Assembly: GCA_902478715.1 (NCBI GenBank)
Contig: CABSMC010000099.1
Span: 1-8,156 of the forward strand
Origin: an uncultured Adlercreutzia sp.
GTDB taxonomy: Bacteria; Actinomycetota; Coriobacteriia; Coriobacteriales; Eggerthellaceae
DNA: 8,156 bases
Direction: 5' to 3'
Part shown: positions 1 to 6,319 of the stretch, piece after piece
How the letters are laid out: every line of letters begins with the position of its first letter
How positions within the stretch are numbered: position 1 is the first letter of the stretch
Made by a program: the position numbers and the translations under genes
Notes under the pieces: generated by a model
What the model saw: only the letters and a program-made list of their open reading frames with translations
The model's database searches: none
What the model was told of the DNA's origin: nothing

Positions 1-1
1 A

Positions 2-67
2 TGGCGGGATTTCCCGATTTCCACGCTCATGCATGCTCAACAAGCTGGAAATCGGGAAATCCCGCCA
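2..67. repeat. Perfect 22-bp inverted repeat (hairpin)
   Basis: Positions 2-23 and 46-67 are exact reverse complements, separated by a 22-nt loop that contains a small CATGCATG palindrome. Neither strand shows a T-run directly after the stem inside the window, so it is not an obvious intrinsic terminator. It could be a terminator cut by the window edge, a REP/MITE-like repeat, or an RNA-processing hairpin. The inverted repeat itself is certain; its role is not known. Confidence 0.85.
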
Positions 68-85
68 CAAACGAAACCCCCTCCC

Positions 86-122
86 AAAAAGGAGAGCGCC
101 CCAGTGGAGGAACCGGGGCGCT
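86..122 (-). terminator. Intrinsic terminator of the TDT transporter gene
   Basis: An 8-bp GC-rich stem (95-102 with 115-122, AGCGCCCC/GGGGCGCT) encloses a 12-nt loop. Read on the minus strand, it is followed after four bases by TTTTT (A-run at 86-90). It lies about 70 bp beyond the stop codon of the minus-strand transporter gene, as expected for its terminator. Confidence 0.75.
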
Positions 123-190
123 GAGGAGAGGAGGGGCCGTCGTTGGCCAGAGCAGAACGTCGGGCCGGCGAGGCGATAGGTGTTCAAGCG

Positions 191-1180
191 TTATTCGGTG
201 ACCTCGACAGTGAGAGCCGCAGGAACCTCGGGACGCGTCTTCGGGGCCTTGGCCGCCTTCGGCGTACCGAAGAAGAACTTCATGAAGTGCACGAAGACGT
301 AGGCGACCATCACGGCGGCGAACAGCGTCTCCACGGCGATGAGGGCCTCGATCACCGGGAGCGCCGGAATGGAGTAGCCGGCAGCGTAGAGAGCCTGCAC
401 GCCCTTGCCGAGCGCCATCGCGGAGATGACGAAGGGGAAGGTCATGGCTGCGTAGCTCGGATAGAACTGCAGGGCGAGGAACTTCGGCACCCGGGTGACG
501 ACGCCGATGAGCATCAGCTGGCCGAGGCCCATGAGCACGGCCACGAACACCAGGTTCGGATCAGGCATAACCGACAGATATCCCACCAGCGACAGACCCA
601 TAGGAGCAGCATAGATGCAGAACAGCGGGCGAGCGCCTTCGGGGATCTCATGCTTGATGTAGCGCATCGTCACCACGGCGAGCAGCACGAGGTAGCAGGC
701 AAAGCCGAACCAGAAAATGCCCTGGCCGAAGGCCTCGGCGCCGAAGACGGGAGACGTTACAGCCGCCACGATGATGCCCACGTAGCAAATGAAGTACGTA
801 GGAAAGACCTCGGTGAGCTTGAAGCGGCGGATATAGTACAGGGTAAACCACGTCATCAGCACGAAATGCCCCGCCACCGCCGAGCACCACAGCCCGAAAG
901 CCGGCACGATAGCCACGGGAGCCAAGTATCCGGCCAGCTGCATCAGCGTCATGAAGAACGTGGCAGAAACACTTGCGAAAACGGAGTTCTTCATGTCCTC
1001 GCGAAGCATGGAGGGGAACATGATCAGCTTGGCGACGAGCATAGCCACCAAGAAGAGAGACAACGCCCCGCAAGCAATGTGGGCGATCTCGGCATAGGGT
1101 TGAAGCAAGTTGCCCAAAGCGGCCAGGCCCAAGGCCACACCCGCTGTGGGGATGGGTACTTTCTTGATAATGTCGCGCAT
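191..1180 (-). CDS. TDT-family (TehA/SLAC1-like) transporter
   Basis: This encodes a 329-residue polytopic membrane protein with about ten hydrophobic segments (roughly 11-28, 33-56, 67-83, 86-110, 125-140, 152-172, 184-204, 209-230, 241-258 and 276-300) and a hydrophilic Lys/Pro/Glu-rich tail. The pattern fits the tellurite-resistance/dicarboxylate transporter family, whose members export or channel small anions. Family-like features are the N-terminal PTAG-VALGLAALGNL segment and the FYPSYAAMTFPFVISA segment near residues 239-254. The ATG at 1180 is preceded by AAAGG at a normal distance. It stands alone, with its own terminator, and diverges from a LysR-type regulator that is the likely controller. 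The substrate cannot be read from the sequence; a C4-dicarboxylate, sulfite, formate-like anion or tellurite are all possible. The family call is fairly secure, the substrate is unknown. Confidence 0.85.
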   Translation of the reverse strand: MRDIIKKVPIPTAGVALGLAALGNLLQPYAEIAHIACGALSLFLVAMLVAKLIMFPSMLREDMKNSVFASVSATFFMTLMQLAGYLAPVAIVPAFGLWCSAVAGHFVLMTWFTLYYIRRFKLTEVFPTYFICYVGIIVAAVTSPVFGAEAFGQGIFWFGFACYLVLLAVVTMRYIKHEIPEGARPLFCIYAAPMGLSLVGYLSVMPDPNLVFVAVLMGLGQLMLIGVVTRVPKFLALQFYPSYAAMTFPFVISAMALGKGVQALYAAGYSIPALPVIEALIAVETLFAAVMVAYVFVHFMKFFFGTPKAAKAPKTRPEVPAALTVEVTE

Positions 1181-1273
1181 AGAGCACCTTTCGTCGGGGC
1201 CTTTGGAGCCGGAAATGTCTCGACCACGAATCGCCGGATATAACGCAACGACCCGCAGGAGTAGGATGGCTTT

Positions 1274-1302
1274 ATTATGCGCGGTTTCTTACCAAAAGAA
1301 AA
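1274..1302 (-). promoter_or_regulatory. Candidate transporter promoter with LysR-type dyad
   Basis: The region between the divergent transporter and LysR genes is AT-rich at 1270-1345, unlike its surroundings. On the minus strand a CATAAT -10 candidate (1274-1279) has a poor -35 (TTTTCT, 1297-1302) at 17 bp. Between and over these lies a dyad, TTTCTT-N5-AAGAAA (1285-1301), which contains a T-N11-A arrangement of the kind LysR-type regulators bind. The position is suitable for control by the adjacent regulator, but the match is generic and the call tentative. Confidence 0.35.
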
Positions 1303-1390
1303 CTTATATATCATTATGTAGCCATTAGCGAAGTTTATTGATATGCTACCCGAGTCCCCAGGAACCACCGCACCCATCGAAGGAGACGCA

Positions 1391-2272
1391 ATGCAGGATT
1401 TTCGCGTAAAGACTTTCCTCACCGTGTGCCGCACTCTGAACTACACCCGAGCCGCTGAGGAGCTGGCGCTCACCCAGCCGGCCGTCTCCCAGCACATCAC
1501 GTACCTGGAGCGCGAGTACGGCGCGAAGCTGTTCACCTACCATCGCAAAAAGCTGGAGCTGACGCCGGCGGGACGTGTCCTGCGCGACGGGCTAGCGACC
1601 ATGGCCCACGACGACGTGCTATTGCACGAACGCATCGAGGAGGTGGCCCATGGCGCCACAGTCAAGCTGCGCATCGGCATGACGCTGACCGCCGGCGAGT
1701 ACGTGGTGGCCCGGCCCCTCGCCCGCTGTCTGGGCGCCCGACCCGACATTCAGGTCACCGTGCGCTCGGGCGGAACCCAACACCTGATGGAGCTCCTCGA
1801 CGCGGGAACCATCGATTGTGCCTTCGTGGAAGGGCTCTTCGACAAGGCCCGCTATGCCTCACGCCCCTTCTCGTCCGAGCGTTTGGTGCCCATTTGCGCG
1901 GCCGAGCATCGCTTCCCGCGTACGCCACGCACCCTGGAAGACCTCTTGGGCGAACGGCTCATTCTGCGCGAAGAGGGCAGCGGCAGCCGCAACGTGCTTG
2001 TCCACGCGCTCGCTCAGCGCAATCTCTCGCCCGCTTCCTTCGCCGACCATTTCGTCGTGGAAAGCCTCGATATCATCAAGATATTCGTACAGGCCGACCT
2101 GGGCATCTCCTTCGTTTACGAGGCCGCCGTGCAGCGGGAGGTGCAAGAGGGCACGCTGCGCGTTATCCCCCTTTCCGATGCGGGTATCTTCCACGACATC
2201 AGCTTCATTTACCTGCGCGACAGCATCTACGAGCAGGATATGGAAGATCTTTTCGAAGCGCTCAAAGTATAG
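1391..2272 (+). CDS. LysR-type transcriptional regulator
   Basis: This encodes a 293-residue DNA-binding regulator with the usual LysR layout. A winged helix-turn-helix spans about residues 3-60, including NYTRAAEELALTQPAVSQHI (17-36) and the ELTPAG wing. A linker helix follows, then a periplasmic-binding-protein-like effector domain from about 92 to the end, with an EEGSGSRN motif (194-201) of the sort that lines the ligand pocket in CysB/CbbR/CysL-like members. An in-frame ATG at 1343 would add 16 residues, but the ATG at 1391 is preceded by AAGGAG at five bases and puts the HTH at the family position, so I chose it. It diverges from the TDT transporter gene and probably senses a small molecule linked to that transport. 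The inducer is not identifiable. Confidence 0.93.
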   Translation: MQDFRVKTFLTVCRTLNYTRAAEELALTQPAVSQHITYLEREYGAKLFTYHRKKLELTPAGRVLRDGLATMAHDDVLLHERIEEVAHGATVKLRIGMTLTAGEYVVARPLARCLGARPDIQVTVRSGGTQHLMELLDAGTIDCAFVEGLFDKARYASRPFSSERLVPICAAEHRFPRTPRTLEDLLGERLILREEGSGSRNVLVHALAQRNLSPASFADHFVVESLDIIKIFVQADLGISFVYEAAVQREVQEGTLRVIPLSDAGIFHDISFIYLRDSIYEQDMEDLFEALKV

Positions 2273-2290
2273 CTTCCATCCCACCCCCAC

Positions 2291-2325
2291 AAAAAAGGCG
2301 CTCCGCGTTGTCGCGAAGCGCCTTT
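2291..2325. terminator. Bidirectional terminator between convergent genes
   Basis: A 9-bp stem (2294-2302 with 2317-2325, AAAGGCGCT/AGCGCCTTT) continues, after one mismatch, into CGCG/CGCG around a TTGT loop. On the minus strand it ends in six T residues (A-run 2291-2296), so it terminates the IMP dehydrogenase transcript. On the plus strand it ends in only TTT, about 20 bp past the LysR stop, and may serve that gene more weakly. Confidence 0.85.
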
Positions 2326-2373
2326 CGGCAATCCCAGAGTTTGGCGATGCGCCTGCGCGCCGCCAAGCGAGTC

Positions 2374-3891
2374 CTAGCGGGTGTTGCTCGCGTAGGGAGC
2401 CTTGTCCTTCAGCAACACGTCGTGGGCGCCGCCCTCTACGATGGAGGTGGCGGACACCAGCGTGAGCTTCGCCTTGTCCTGGAACTCGGGGATGGTGAGC
2501 GCGCCGCAGTTGCACATGGTGCTCTTCAGCTTCAGCAACGTGATGGCCATGTTGTCCTTCAGGCTACCGGCGTAGGGCACATACGAATCGACGCCCTCTT
2601 CGAAAGACAGCGACTTCTTGCCGCCCAAGTCGTAGCGGCCCCAGTTGCGAGCGCGGGCGCTTCCCTCGCCCCAGTACTCCTTCATATAGGTGCCGTTCAC
2701 CATGACCTTGGCCGAAGGGCTCTCGTCGAAGCGGGCGAAGTAGCGGCCCAGCATGACGAAGTCGGCGCCCATGGCCAACGCGAGCGAGATGTGATGATCG
2801 TACACGATGCCGCCGTCGGAGCAGATGGGCACGTAGACGCCGGTCTCGCGGAAGTACTCGTCGCGGGCCTTCGCCACTTCAATGGTCGCGGTGGCCTGGC
2901 CGCGGCCGATGCCCTTGGTCTCGCGGGTGATGCAGATAGAACCGCCGCCGATGCCGATCTTCACGAAGTCGGCGCCCGCATCGGCGAGGAAGCGGAAGCC
3001 CTCGGCGTCCACCACATTGCCCGCGCCGATCTTCACATCGTTGCCGTAGTGCTCGCGCACCCACTCGATGGTCATCTTCTGCCAGTCGGAATAGCCCTCG
3101 GAGCTATCGATGCACAGCACGTCGGCGCCGGCCTCGACAAGCGCCGGCACGCGCTCGGCGTAGTCGCGGGAGTTGATGCCCGCGCCCACCATGTAGCGCT
3201 TGTGGGCGTCCAAAAGCTCGTCGGGATTGGACTTGTGGGAGTCGTAGTCCTTGCGGAACACGAGCGCCACCAGATGGTCCTCGGCGTCCACGATGGGCAG
3301 CGAGTTCAACTTGTGATCCCAGATGATATCGTTGGCGGCCTTCAGAGAGGTGCCATCCGGAGCCACCACCAGCTTCTCGCGCGGCGTCATGAAGTCGGCC
3401 ACCTTCTCGTCCATGGACATACGGGAGAGACGGTAGTCGCGCTCGGTCACGATGCCGAGCAGCTTGCCGTGCGCGGTGCCGTCATCGGTGACGGGCATCG
3501 TGGAGTGGCCGTGCTCCTCCTTCAGCGCCACAACCTGAGCAAGCGTCATGTCGGGGGAAAGATTCGCGTCCGAGGTGACGAACCCGGCCTTGTAGTCCTT
3601 CACGCGGGCCACCATGGCAGCCTCGTCTTCAATGGACTGGTTGCCATAGATGAACGACAGACCGCCCTCGGTGGCGAGCGCCACGGCCATCTTGTCGTCG
3701 GACACGGCGGCCATGATGGCGGAAACCATCGGCACGGAAAGCGAGAGCGGGCACTCCTCCTCGCCCTTGCGATACTTCACCAGCGGGGTCTTCAGGCTGA
3801 CGCGCGCCGGAATGCAATCGGCCGGCGTATGGCCCGGAACCAGCAGGTACTCGTTGAATGTGCGGGACGGTTCATCGAAATAGTAGGCCAC
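2374..3891 (-). CDS. guaB: IMP dehydrogenase (Tritrichomonas-type)
   Basis: This cytosolic enzyme oxidises IMP to XMP with NAD+, the committed step of GMP synthesis. The 505-residue protein has the catalytic (beta/alpha)8 barrel split by a CBS-domain pair at about 100-225. The catalytic loop GIGGGSICITRE carries Cys320. SDGGI (358-362) is the phosphate/ribose-binding strand. The mobile flap YWGEGSARARNWGRYD holds Arg419 and Tyr420, matching the catalytic Arg-Tyr pair of the family. The flap and the CNCGALT segment near 460 differ from the common bacterial YRGMGS form. As remembered, they closely resemble the IMP dehydrogenase of the parasite Tritrichomonas foetus (Cys319, Arg418, Tyr419) along the whole length. 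The start is GTG at 3891, with AAGGAG seven bases upstream and the expected N-terminal MAYYFDEPSRTFNEYLL. It is a single-gene unit with its own promoter and terminator; no other purine genes are adjacent. Confidence 0.95.
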   Translation of the reverse strand: MAYYFDEPSRTFNEYLLVPGHTPADCIPARVSLKTPLVKYRKGEEECPLSLSVPMVSAIMAAVSDDKMAVALATEGGLSFIYGNQSIEDEAAMVARVKDYKAGFVTSDANLSPDMTLAQVVALKEEHGHSTMPVTDDGTAHGKLLGIVTERDYRLSRMSMDEKVADFMTPREKLVVAPDGTSLKAANDIIWDHKLNSLPIVDAEDHLVALVFRKDYDSHKSNPDELLDAHKRYMVGAGINSRDYAERVPALVEAGADVLCIDSSEGYSDWQKMTIEWVREHYGNDVKIGAGNVVDAEGFRFLADAGADFVKIGIGGGSICITRETKGIGRGQATATIEVAKARDEYFRETGVYVPICSDGGIVYDHHISLALAMGADFVMLGRYFARFDESPSAKVMVNGTYMKEYWGEGSARARNWGRYDLGGKKSLSFEEGVDSYVPYAGSLKDNMAITLLKLKSTMCNCGALTIPEFQDKAKLTLVSATSIVEGGAHDVLLKDKAPYASNTR

Positions 3892-3997
3892 GGCTGCGCT
3901 CCTTCTTCCACTCGGTGCCCTAACGGGGACGGGCGGCCGTCGGTGCCACGACGACCAAGTGTTTCAACCCATGCTCCCCGCAATGAGTAATTGATTC

Positions 3998-4027
3998 ATT
4001 ATAGGCCGAGACGGGATCCGGTGCCAG
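3998..4027 (-). promoter_or_regulatory. Promoter of the IMP dehydrogenase gene
   Basis: On the minus strand a perfect TATAAT (3998-4003) lies 18 bp from a CTGGCA -35-like hexamer (4022-4027), four of six consensus positions. Transcription would start near 3991, giving a leader of about 100 nt before the GTG. The leader contains a short CGTCG/CGACG hairpin but no recognisable purine riboswitch. The -10 overlaps the TAA stop of the small upstream frame (stop codon 3999-4001). Confidence 0.6.
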
Positions 4028-4331
4028 ACTCGCCGCAGACCCGCCCCATTTTTTCGGCAGCGGTCGGCAACGCGGTCGGCCGCGACGAGCGCGAGCGCCA
4101 AAAAAGGAAGGAGCCCCGAGAGGCTCCTTCTTGTCGCATTTGGCGTTTCCATGCTTGCTTGGCGCGAGCTCGGCTGTATTTTGCCGGGCCGTGGGCACCA
4201 TGCCCGCAGGCGAACCCGTTGTAGCGCGGCTTGCTCGCCAGCGTCGCTTCCTCGGCCGACTGCCGCCACACGACATCGCTCTTTGGCCGCGGCGCCTGCA
4301 CCGGATGCGCCTTCTTGCGCTTCTTCGACAT
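3999..4331 (-). CDS. Small basic protein of unknown function
   Basis: This encodes 110 residues if read to the first stop. I do not recognise a named family. The ATG at 4331 has a strong AAGGAGG eight bases upstream, and an extended -10 promoter lies further up, so translation is likely. The first 66 or so residues look real: a Lys/Arg-rich start (MSKKRKK), a WRQSAEEATLASKPRYNGF stretch, a Gly/His-rich CGHGAHG segment (42-48), then a basic helix with KYSRARAKQAWKRQ. Codons 1-50 use G/C third positions like the neighbours. From about codon 67 the frame runs through a strong intrinsic terminator, and the remaining residues (78-110) are low-complexity and probably not under protein-level selection. 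The natural C-terminus is therefore doubtful. The basic character suggests nucleic-acid or ribosome association, but that is a guess. Confidence 0.6.
   Translation of the reverse strand: MSKKRKKAHPVQAPRPKSDVVWRQSAEEATLASKPRYNGFACGHGAHGPAKYSRARAKQAWKRQMRQEGASRGSFLFWRSRSSRPTALPTAAEKMGRVCGESGTGSRLGL
4100..4132 (-). terminator. Intrinsic terminator inside the small gene
   Basis: A stem of up to 11 bp (4105-4115 with 4122-4132, core GAAGGAGCC/GGCTCCTTC, one G-T pair) has a 6-nt loop. On the minus strand it runs directly into six T residues (A-run 4100-4105). It is among the best terminators in the window and would stop transcription from the small-gene promoter before the IMP dehydrogenase promoter. 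Confidence 0.8.
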
Positions 4332-4372
4332 TCCTCTCACCTCCTTCACGCTATGGCTTTCTCAGCGGAAGC

Positions 4373-4381
4373 ATTCTAGCA
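4373..4381 (-). promoter_or_regulatory. Extended -10 promoter of the small gene
   Basis: On the minus strand TGCTAGAAT (TGn plus a TAGAAT hexamer at 4373-4378) lies 41 bp before the ATG at 4331. No good -35 is present, which is usual for extended -10 promoters or for ones needing an activator. Two copies of an 18-bp repeat lie just upstream. Confidence 0.45.
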
Positions 4382-4411
4382 GAACTAAACCAGCCAGAGC
4401 CGTCTCTCACA

Positions 4412-4472
4412 CGATCGTTTGGAAGCTGGCAAGGTGAGCGCCGAACATCTGAGCCGATCGTTTGCAAGCTGG
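4412..4472. repeat. Two direct 18-bp repeats, 43 bp apart
   Basis: Positions 4412-4429 and 4455-4472 share 17 of 18 bases (CGATCGTTTGsAAGCTGG). The start-to-start distance of 43 bp is about four helical turns, so a protein bound at both would face the same side. They lie upstream of the small-gene promoter and in the 190-bp gap after the hydrolase gene. Tandem regulator sites are the simplest reading; a chance or duplicated non-functional repeat is possible. Confidence 0.6.
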
Positions 4473-4520
4473 AAGCGGGCCGCGAGTGCCTGAAGCCGCC
4501 GCAATCCGCTGGGTGCAATC

Positions 4521-5330
4521 TCAGTTGCCGCCGAGCGCCTCTTCGATGATGGCGTTCACGGCAGCTGGATTATCGGCGTTGGAGTTATGGGCGGCGCCTT
4601 CTACCCAGCGGATGGGCAGGCCGGTGCGCTTTGACCACAGCTCGTTGTACTTGCGGACGAACCCCGTGCGATCGAGCTCGCCGACGATCAGCGTGAGCGG
4701 AGCGGTCGGCGCGGCGTACTCATCGCTTCTCACCACCTCGGCCAACATGGCGAACCCATGGGCGGAGAGCCGACAGTACTCCCCCTTCTCGTAGCCGGCC
4801 AAGATCGAGCCCATGATGGCGCGGCCCTCGGGAGTTGCGGCATTGCCCTCGGTGCTCGTCTTCTTAAGCGTCCCCCAGGGGTACAGGTAGAACATGCGCG
4901 TCACAAAGGGCAGACAAGCCAACTCCCACCGCTTGTAGTAGTCGCGGCCGAGCGGCGCGGAGTCCACCGACACGATGCCGCGGGCGCGCCCTGGGAACAG
5001 CACGTCGAACACCTGGGCCACGTACCCGCCCATTGACTGGCCCACGAGCACAGGCGCACTGACGCCTTCTGCCTTCATGATCTCCCCCAACCAACGGGCC
5101 AAGTCGGGCAGCGAGAAATCCAGCGGGAACGGCCGCGACTCGCCATGGGCCGGCGCGTCCCACGCCAGGCAATTGGCGCGGCCCTCAAAGTGCTCGATCT
5201 GCGGCGCGAACAGACGGCGATCCGCCGTAAGCCCCGGCAGGAACACCACCCACGGTCGCGTCGCATCGGCCGCGTCGCTTACCCAGTAGACGATCTTTCC
5301 CCGCCCCGTATCGAAACTCGCCTTCCGCAT
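4521..5330 (-). CDS. Alpha/beta-fold hydrolase
   Basis: This encodes a 269-residue soluble enzyme of the alpha/beta-hydrolase superfamily, with no signal peptide or membrane segment. Family marks in order are the FLPGLTADRRLF oxyanion-region loop (30-41), WDAPAHGES (57-65), the nucleophile elbow GQSMGG with Ser99 (97-102), the acid GELD with Asp220, and the catalytic His248 in GAAHNSN. A cap region spans about 130-205. It could be an esterase, lipase or small-ester/amide hydrolase; the substrate cannot be inferred. The frame stays open upstream, but the ATG at 5330, preceded by AAAGGAG, gives a normal-length protein and excludes an implausible 52-residue Arg-rich extension. It is probably transcribed alone, since the rubrerythrin terminator lies upstream. 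No clear intrinsic terminator follows it. Confidence 0.9.
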   Translation of the reverse strand: MRKASFDTGRGKIVYWVSDAADATRPWVVFLPGLTADRRLFAPQIEHFEGRANCLAWDAPAHGESRPFPLDFSLPDLARWLGEIMKAEGVSAPVLVGQSMGGYVAQVFDVLFPGRARGIVSVDSAPLGRDYYKRWELACLPFVTRMFYLYPWGTLKKTSTEGNAATPEGRAIMGSILAGYEKGEYCRLSAHGFAMLAEVVRSDEYAAPTAPLTLIVGELDRTGFVRKYNELWSKRTGLPIRWVEGAAHNSNADNPAAVNAIIEEALGGN

Positions 5331-5364
5331 GTTCTCGCTCTCCTTTCGCCGCCGAACGACACCC

Positions 5365-5373
5365 AGTATCGCA
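5365..5373 (-). promoter_or_regulatory. Possible extended -10 promoter of the hydrolase
   Basis: On the minus strand TGCGATACT (TGn plus GATACT, four of six consensus positions) lies 34 bp before the hydrolase ATG. There is no convincing -35. It is suggested mainly because the gene needs a promoter after the rubrerythrin terminator. Confidence 0.3.
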
Positions 5374-5487
5374 CATTGCCGGCAGAAGAAGCGCGAGGGC
5401 CGACCCCTACGAAAATGCTCAGCCACAAAGCCCATCCCCGTGCCCGTCGCTCGCGTCCGGCAACAGCGAGAAGCACCCATGCGCACG

Positions 5488-5517
5488 AAAAAAGCGACCG
5501 CCCCGAAGGACGGTCGC
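5488..5517 (-). terminator. Intrinsic terminator of the rubrerythrin gene
   Basis: A 7-bp stem GCGACCG/CGGTCGC (5494-5500 with 5511-5517) continues past one mismatch into a further CC/GG pair around a CGAA loop. On the minus strand it is followed directly by six T residues (A-run 5488-5493). It lies about 30 bp beyond the rubrerythrin stop. Confidence 0.88.
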
Positions 5518-5546
5518 GTGAGGTGCGCGCTATGCGTGCGGACGAC

Positions 5547-6155
5547 TTAGAACTTGCGGAACTTGTCGGCCGGGGTGAAGCAGATGGGGCACTTCTCGAA
5601 ATCGTCGCCCTTGTGGATGTAGCCGCAGATGGGGCACAGGTAGTAGGCCTCGTCGGTGGGAGCGTCGATGTTGTTGTAGGCGTCCATGTACAGCTCGGCG
5701 TGCACGGCCTCGGCGAGCTTGGCACGGGTGAACACGAACTCGGCCTTCTTGTTGCCCTCCTCCTGAGCGACCTTGATGAAGCTCGGGTACATGTCGGAGG
5801 TCTCGTAGATCTCGCCCAGGGCACCGGCGATGAGGTTCAGGTCGGTGGCGATGCCCTCGGCCACGGGGGCAGCGGGGCGCTCGTAGCCCGGCTCGATCTC
5901 GGAGATCACGCCGGCCTCAAGGCCGATGTGGATCTGCTCGGCGGCGCTGGTGGCCTCGAACAGGCGGGCGATCTGGTCGAAGCCCTGCTCCTTGGCAGCA
6001 GCGGCGCAAGCGGCGTACTTGGCAGACGCGCCGGTCTCGCCACACACGGCGGCCTTCAGGTTCTCGAGGGTGGTGCCCACCTCGGTGATGGACTCGGGGA
6101 CCACGTTGAAGTTGCTGGAGTTCTCAGCAGTGGGGATAACGTCACGCAGATTCAT
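5547..6155 (-). CDS. rbr: Rubrerythrin
   Basis: This encodes a 202-residue cytosolic non-haem iron protein that reduces hydrogen peroxide in anaerobes. A four-helix ferritin-like domain (about 25-165) carries the diiron ligand pattern: Glu40 in GETGASAKY, the ExxH Glu73/His76, Glu115 and Glu118 in GEIYETSDMYP, and the second ExxH Glu149/His152. A C-terminal rubredoxin-like domain has the Fe(Cys)4 pairs CPIC (174-177) and CPIC (189-192). The order is canonical. Electrons would come from a reductase or rubredoxin that is not encoded here. The ATG at 6155 is chosen because AAAGGAAG precedes it; the frame upstream adds only an Arg-rich stretch that overlaps the promoter. It is a single-gene unit diverging from the aminopeptidase gene. 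Confidence 0.96.
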   Translation of the reverse strand: MNLRDVIPTAENSSNFNVVPESITEVGTTLENLKAAVCGETGASAKYAACAAAAKEQGFDQIARLFEATSAAEQIHIGLEAGVISEIEPGYERPAAPVAEGIATDLNLIAGALGEIYETSDMYPSFIKVAQEEGNKKAEFVFTRAKLAEAVHAELYMDAYNNIDAPTDEAYYLCPICGYIHKGDDFEKCPICFTPADKFRKF

Positions 6156-6204
6156 TGAATCTTCCTTTCTTAAGCATCGACGACATCGTCTCAATGTCTG
6201 GGTC

Positions 6205-6210
6205 ATTATA
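6205..6210 (-). promoter_or_regulatory. -10 element of the rubrerythrin promoter
   Basis: A perfect TATAAT on the minus strand would start transcription near 6198, giving a leader of about 43 nt. The sequence 15-19 bp upstream is GC-rich with no -35 match, so an activator or an alternative sigma contact may be needed. A GACGA/TCGTC palindrome sits in the leader near 6180-6190. Confidence 0.5.
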
Positions 6211-6287
6211 GTACGGCGCCCACGCCCCGCGCATCGAGAAAACAGGATGTAACAATTTCCGAACTTTCCCCATAGATTGGTTCATAC

Positions 6288-6303
6288 TGTGTTCGATCAC
6301 ACA
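6288..6303. promoter_or_regulatory. CRP/FNR-like palindrome before the aminopeptidase gene
   Basis: TGTGT-N6-ACACA (6288-6303) is a perfect 5-bp dyad with the spacing of a Crp/Fnr-family site. It differs from TGTGA-N6-TCACA at one position in each half. It lies immediately after a weak plus-strand -10 candidate (CATACT, 6283-6288) and before the ribosome binding site at 6308-6315, a position typical of repression. Binding is inference. Confidence 0.35.
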
Positions 6304-6319
6304 AGAGAAAGGAAGTTTC

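Noticed and set aside
143..1243. 366-codon plus-strand open frame opposite the transporter gene
   Set aside because: His/Glu/Arg-rich shadow of the transporter frame; no ribosome binding site or recognisable domain.
1343..1390. Upstream ATG as the LysR start
   Set aside because: It lacks a ribosome binding site and adds 16 residues before the family's normal N-terminus; the ATG at 1391 has AAGGAG at a good distance.
1816..3990. Very long plus-strand open frame (724 codons) opposite the LysR 3' half and the IMP dehydrogenase gene
   Set aside because: It is antisense to well-supported genes, its translation is His/Ala/Gly/Arg-rich without a recognisable domain, and open antisense frames are expected in GC-rich DNA.
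3892..3991. Purine riboswitch in the IMP dehydrogenase leader
   Set aside because: The roughly 100-nt leader has only a short hairpin and none of the conserved purine or PRPP/ppGpp aptamer cores I would recognise, and no terminator or anti-terminator pair.
5331..5486. N-terminal 52-residue extension of the hydrolase
   Set aside because: Arg-rich and without a domain; it overlaps the probable promoter region, and the ATG at 5330 has AAAGGAG and starts the expected fold.
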